A stretch of DNA of 64,000 nt from Levilactobacillus andaensis (lineage in GTDB: Bacteria; Bacillota; Bacilli; Lactobacillales; Lactobacillaceae), in assembly GCF_016861695.1 (NCBI RefSeq), contig NZ_BOLP01000004.1:124001-188000 (forward strand), written 5' to 3'. The notes below the pieces were generated by a model that was not told the DNA's origin, did not search any database, and worked only from the letters and a program-made list of their open reading frames with translations. Numbering within the stretch: the stretch's first letter is position 1; every line of letters begins with the position of its first letter. Made by a program: the position numbers and the translations under genes. This document shows positions 63,056-64,000 of this stretch, piece by piece.

Positions 63056-64000
63056 TTAGTCTTCCTTCCGAAGTGATAACCCTAAGTCGCTTAACTTAGC
63101 CTTAACTTCTTCAAGGGACTTGCGACCCAAGTTACGAACCTTCATCATGTCTGCTTCGGTCTTGTTAGTCAATTCTTGAACCGTGTTGATACCAGCACGC
63201 TTCAAGCAGTTGTACGAACGGACGGACAAGTCGAGCTCTTCGATGGTCATCTCAAGCATCTTTTCCTTGTGAGTCTCTTCCTTTTCAACCATGATTTCCG
63301 CATTCTTAGCTTCGTCGGTCAAGTCGACAAACATAGCCAGATGTTCGGTCAAGATCTTAGCAGCCAGAGCAATGGCTTCGCTTGGATTAATTGAACCGTT
63401 TGTCCAAACATCCAGGGTCAATTTATCGTAGTCAGCCCGTTGGCCAACCCGTGCATTCTCTACTTGGTAGTTAACCCGTTCGATTGGGGTGTAAATGGAA
63501 TCTACGGCTAAGACACCGATTGGCATGTCCGTGTTGCGAGTCTTATTCTCGTCAGCAGAAACATAACCACGGCCCTTATCCGCCGTCATCCGCATGTGGA
63601 ACGTTGCCCCATCCGCAACTGTAGCAATGTACAGATCTGGGTTCAACACATCGACGTCAGCGCCTGCGACAATGTCACCAGCGGTAACTTGAGCAGGACC
63701 CTTAACGTTGATCTCCATGGTTTCCTCTTGGTCGTCAGAACCGTTTAGCTTCAACGCAATCTTCTTAACGTTCAAGATAATTTGCGTGACGTCTTCAACG
63801 ACACCTTCGATAGTAGAGAATTCATGCAGAACCCCGTCGATTTGAATGCTGGTAACAGCTGCACCAGGTAATGAAGAAAGCAAGATCCGCCGTAAGGAAT
63901 TCCCTAGCGTTGTCCCGTATCCACGTTCCAACGGTTCGACAATAAACTTACCGTAGTTGCTGCTTTCATCAATTTTATGAATGTTAGGCTTTTCAAATTC
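63056..64000 (-). CDS. rpoA: RNA polymerase alpha subunit (first two codons beyond the window)
   Basis: 314 codons are present up to the window edge. The reading frame continues to base 64000 with [11 protein letters not shown] and [17 protein letters not shown], so only about Met-Ile are missing. N-terminal dimerisation domain (to about 230) and C-terminal DNA- and activator-binding domain with [19 protein letters not shown] and [13 protein letters not shown]. Essential core gene. Confidence 0.98.
   Translation of the reverse strand, partial: EFEKPNIHKIDESSNYGKFIVEPLERGYGTTLGNSLRRILLSSLPGAAVTSIQIDGVLHEFSTIEGVVEDVTQIILNVKKIALKLNGSDDQEETMEINVKGPAQVTAGDIVAGADVDVLNPDLYIATVADGATFHMRMTADKGRGYVSADENKTRNTDMPIGVLAVDSIYTPIERVNYQVENARVGQRADYDKLTLDVWTNGSINPSEAIALAAKILTEHLAMFVDLTDEAKNAEIMVEKEETHKEKMLEMTIEELDLSVRSYNCLKRAGINTVQELTNKTEADMMKVRNLGRKSLEEVKAKLSDLGLSLRKED

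Overview
The window looks like the chromosome of a lactic acid bacterium of the family Lactobacillaceae, close to the Levilactobacillus/Lactiplantibacillus groups. Reasons: Firmicute-type Shine-Dalgarno sites with frequent GTG and TTG starts, the order rpoA-rplQ-ecfA1-ecfA2-ecfT-truA-rplM-rpsI, a T-box-controlled asnA, cydAB, three LytR-CpsA-Psr proteins, and Wzd/Wze/YwqE-type exopolysaccharide regulation. The core genes are moderately GC-rich. Several accessory blocks are clearly AT-rich.

Layout. 1-3.4 kb: cydB (partial) and cydA, then a divergent D-2-hydroxyacid dehydrogenase. 3.4-4.8 kb: an AT-rich three-gene operon encoding an ADP-ribosyltransferase-like protein, a small acidic protein and a SecB-like chaperone, in the same order as the toxin-antitoxin-chaperone anti-phage system CmdTAC. 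5.0-9.5 kb: a secreted tyrosine/serine phosphatase followed by a segmental duplication that carries two copies of a 66-aa protein gene. One copy keeps its overlapping two-helix membrane-protein partner; in the other the partner is a decayed remnant. An acetyltransferase lies between the copies. 9.9-11.5 kb: three tandem paralogues with KTSC-like repeats, the third frameshifted. 11.8-13.1 kb: a secreted beta-helix protein.

13.5-48.6 kb: two complete exopolysaccharide loci, all on the minus strand. Locus 1 (AT-rich; reads 28.2 to 13.5 kb) has chain-length/kinase/phosphatase genes, a priming transferase, glycosyltransferases, Wzy, a Stealth phosphotransferase, galactofuranose genes, Wzx, an acyltransferase and an LCP ligase. 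Locus 2 (GC-richer; reads 47.1 to 28.8 kb) begins with a second glf, priming transferase and Wzx, then a MucBP/GH43-like protein, a kinase-less Wzz, Wzy, a RgpA-like rhamnosyltransferase, more glycosyltransferases, the dTDP-rhamnose genes rmlA, C, B and D, an active-looking GH43-like protein, an acyltransferase, an SGNH esterase lipoprotein and an LCP ligase. A third LCP gene sits upstream. Only locus 1 has the BY-kinase/phosphatase pair. The two operons share a promoter-leader block, so they may be co-regulated.

49.3-57.4 kb: an amino acid permease, a DsrE protein, T-box-asnA, a 36-aa hydrophobic peptide, a Panacea-domain protein next to a frameshifted coiled-coil/TM gene, a Phd/RelE-type toxin-antitoxin pair, and the KtrAB potassium uptake system. 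57.6-64 kb: rpsI, rplM (with leader), truA, the ECF transporter module, rplQ and rpoA (partial).

The most interesting signals are the CmdTAC-like operon, a repeated structured non-coding element directly behind two genes (about 32.6 and 49.1 kb) with compensating stem changes, a further ncRNA candidate at 62.05 kb, and the paired intact/degenerate GH43-like proteins of EPS locus 2. No rRNA, tRNA, CRISPR array or transposase was recognised.
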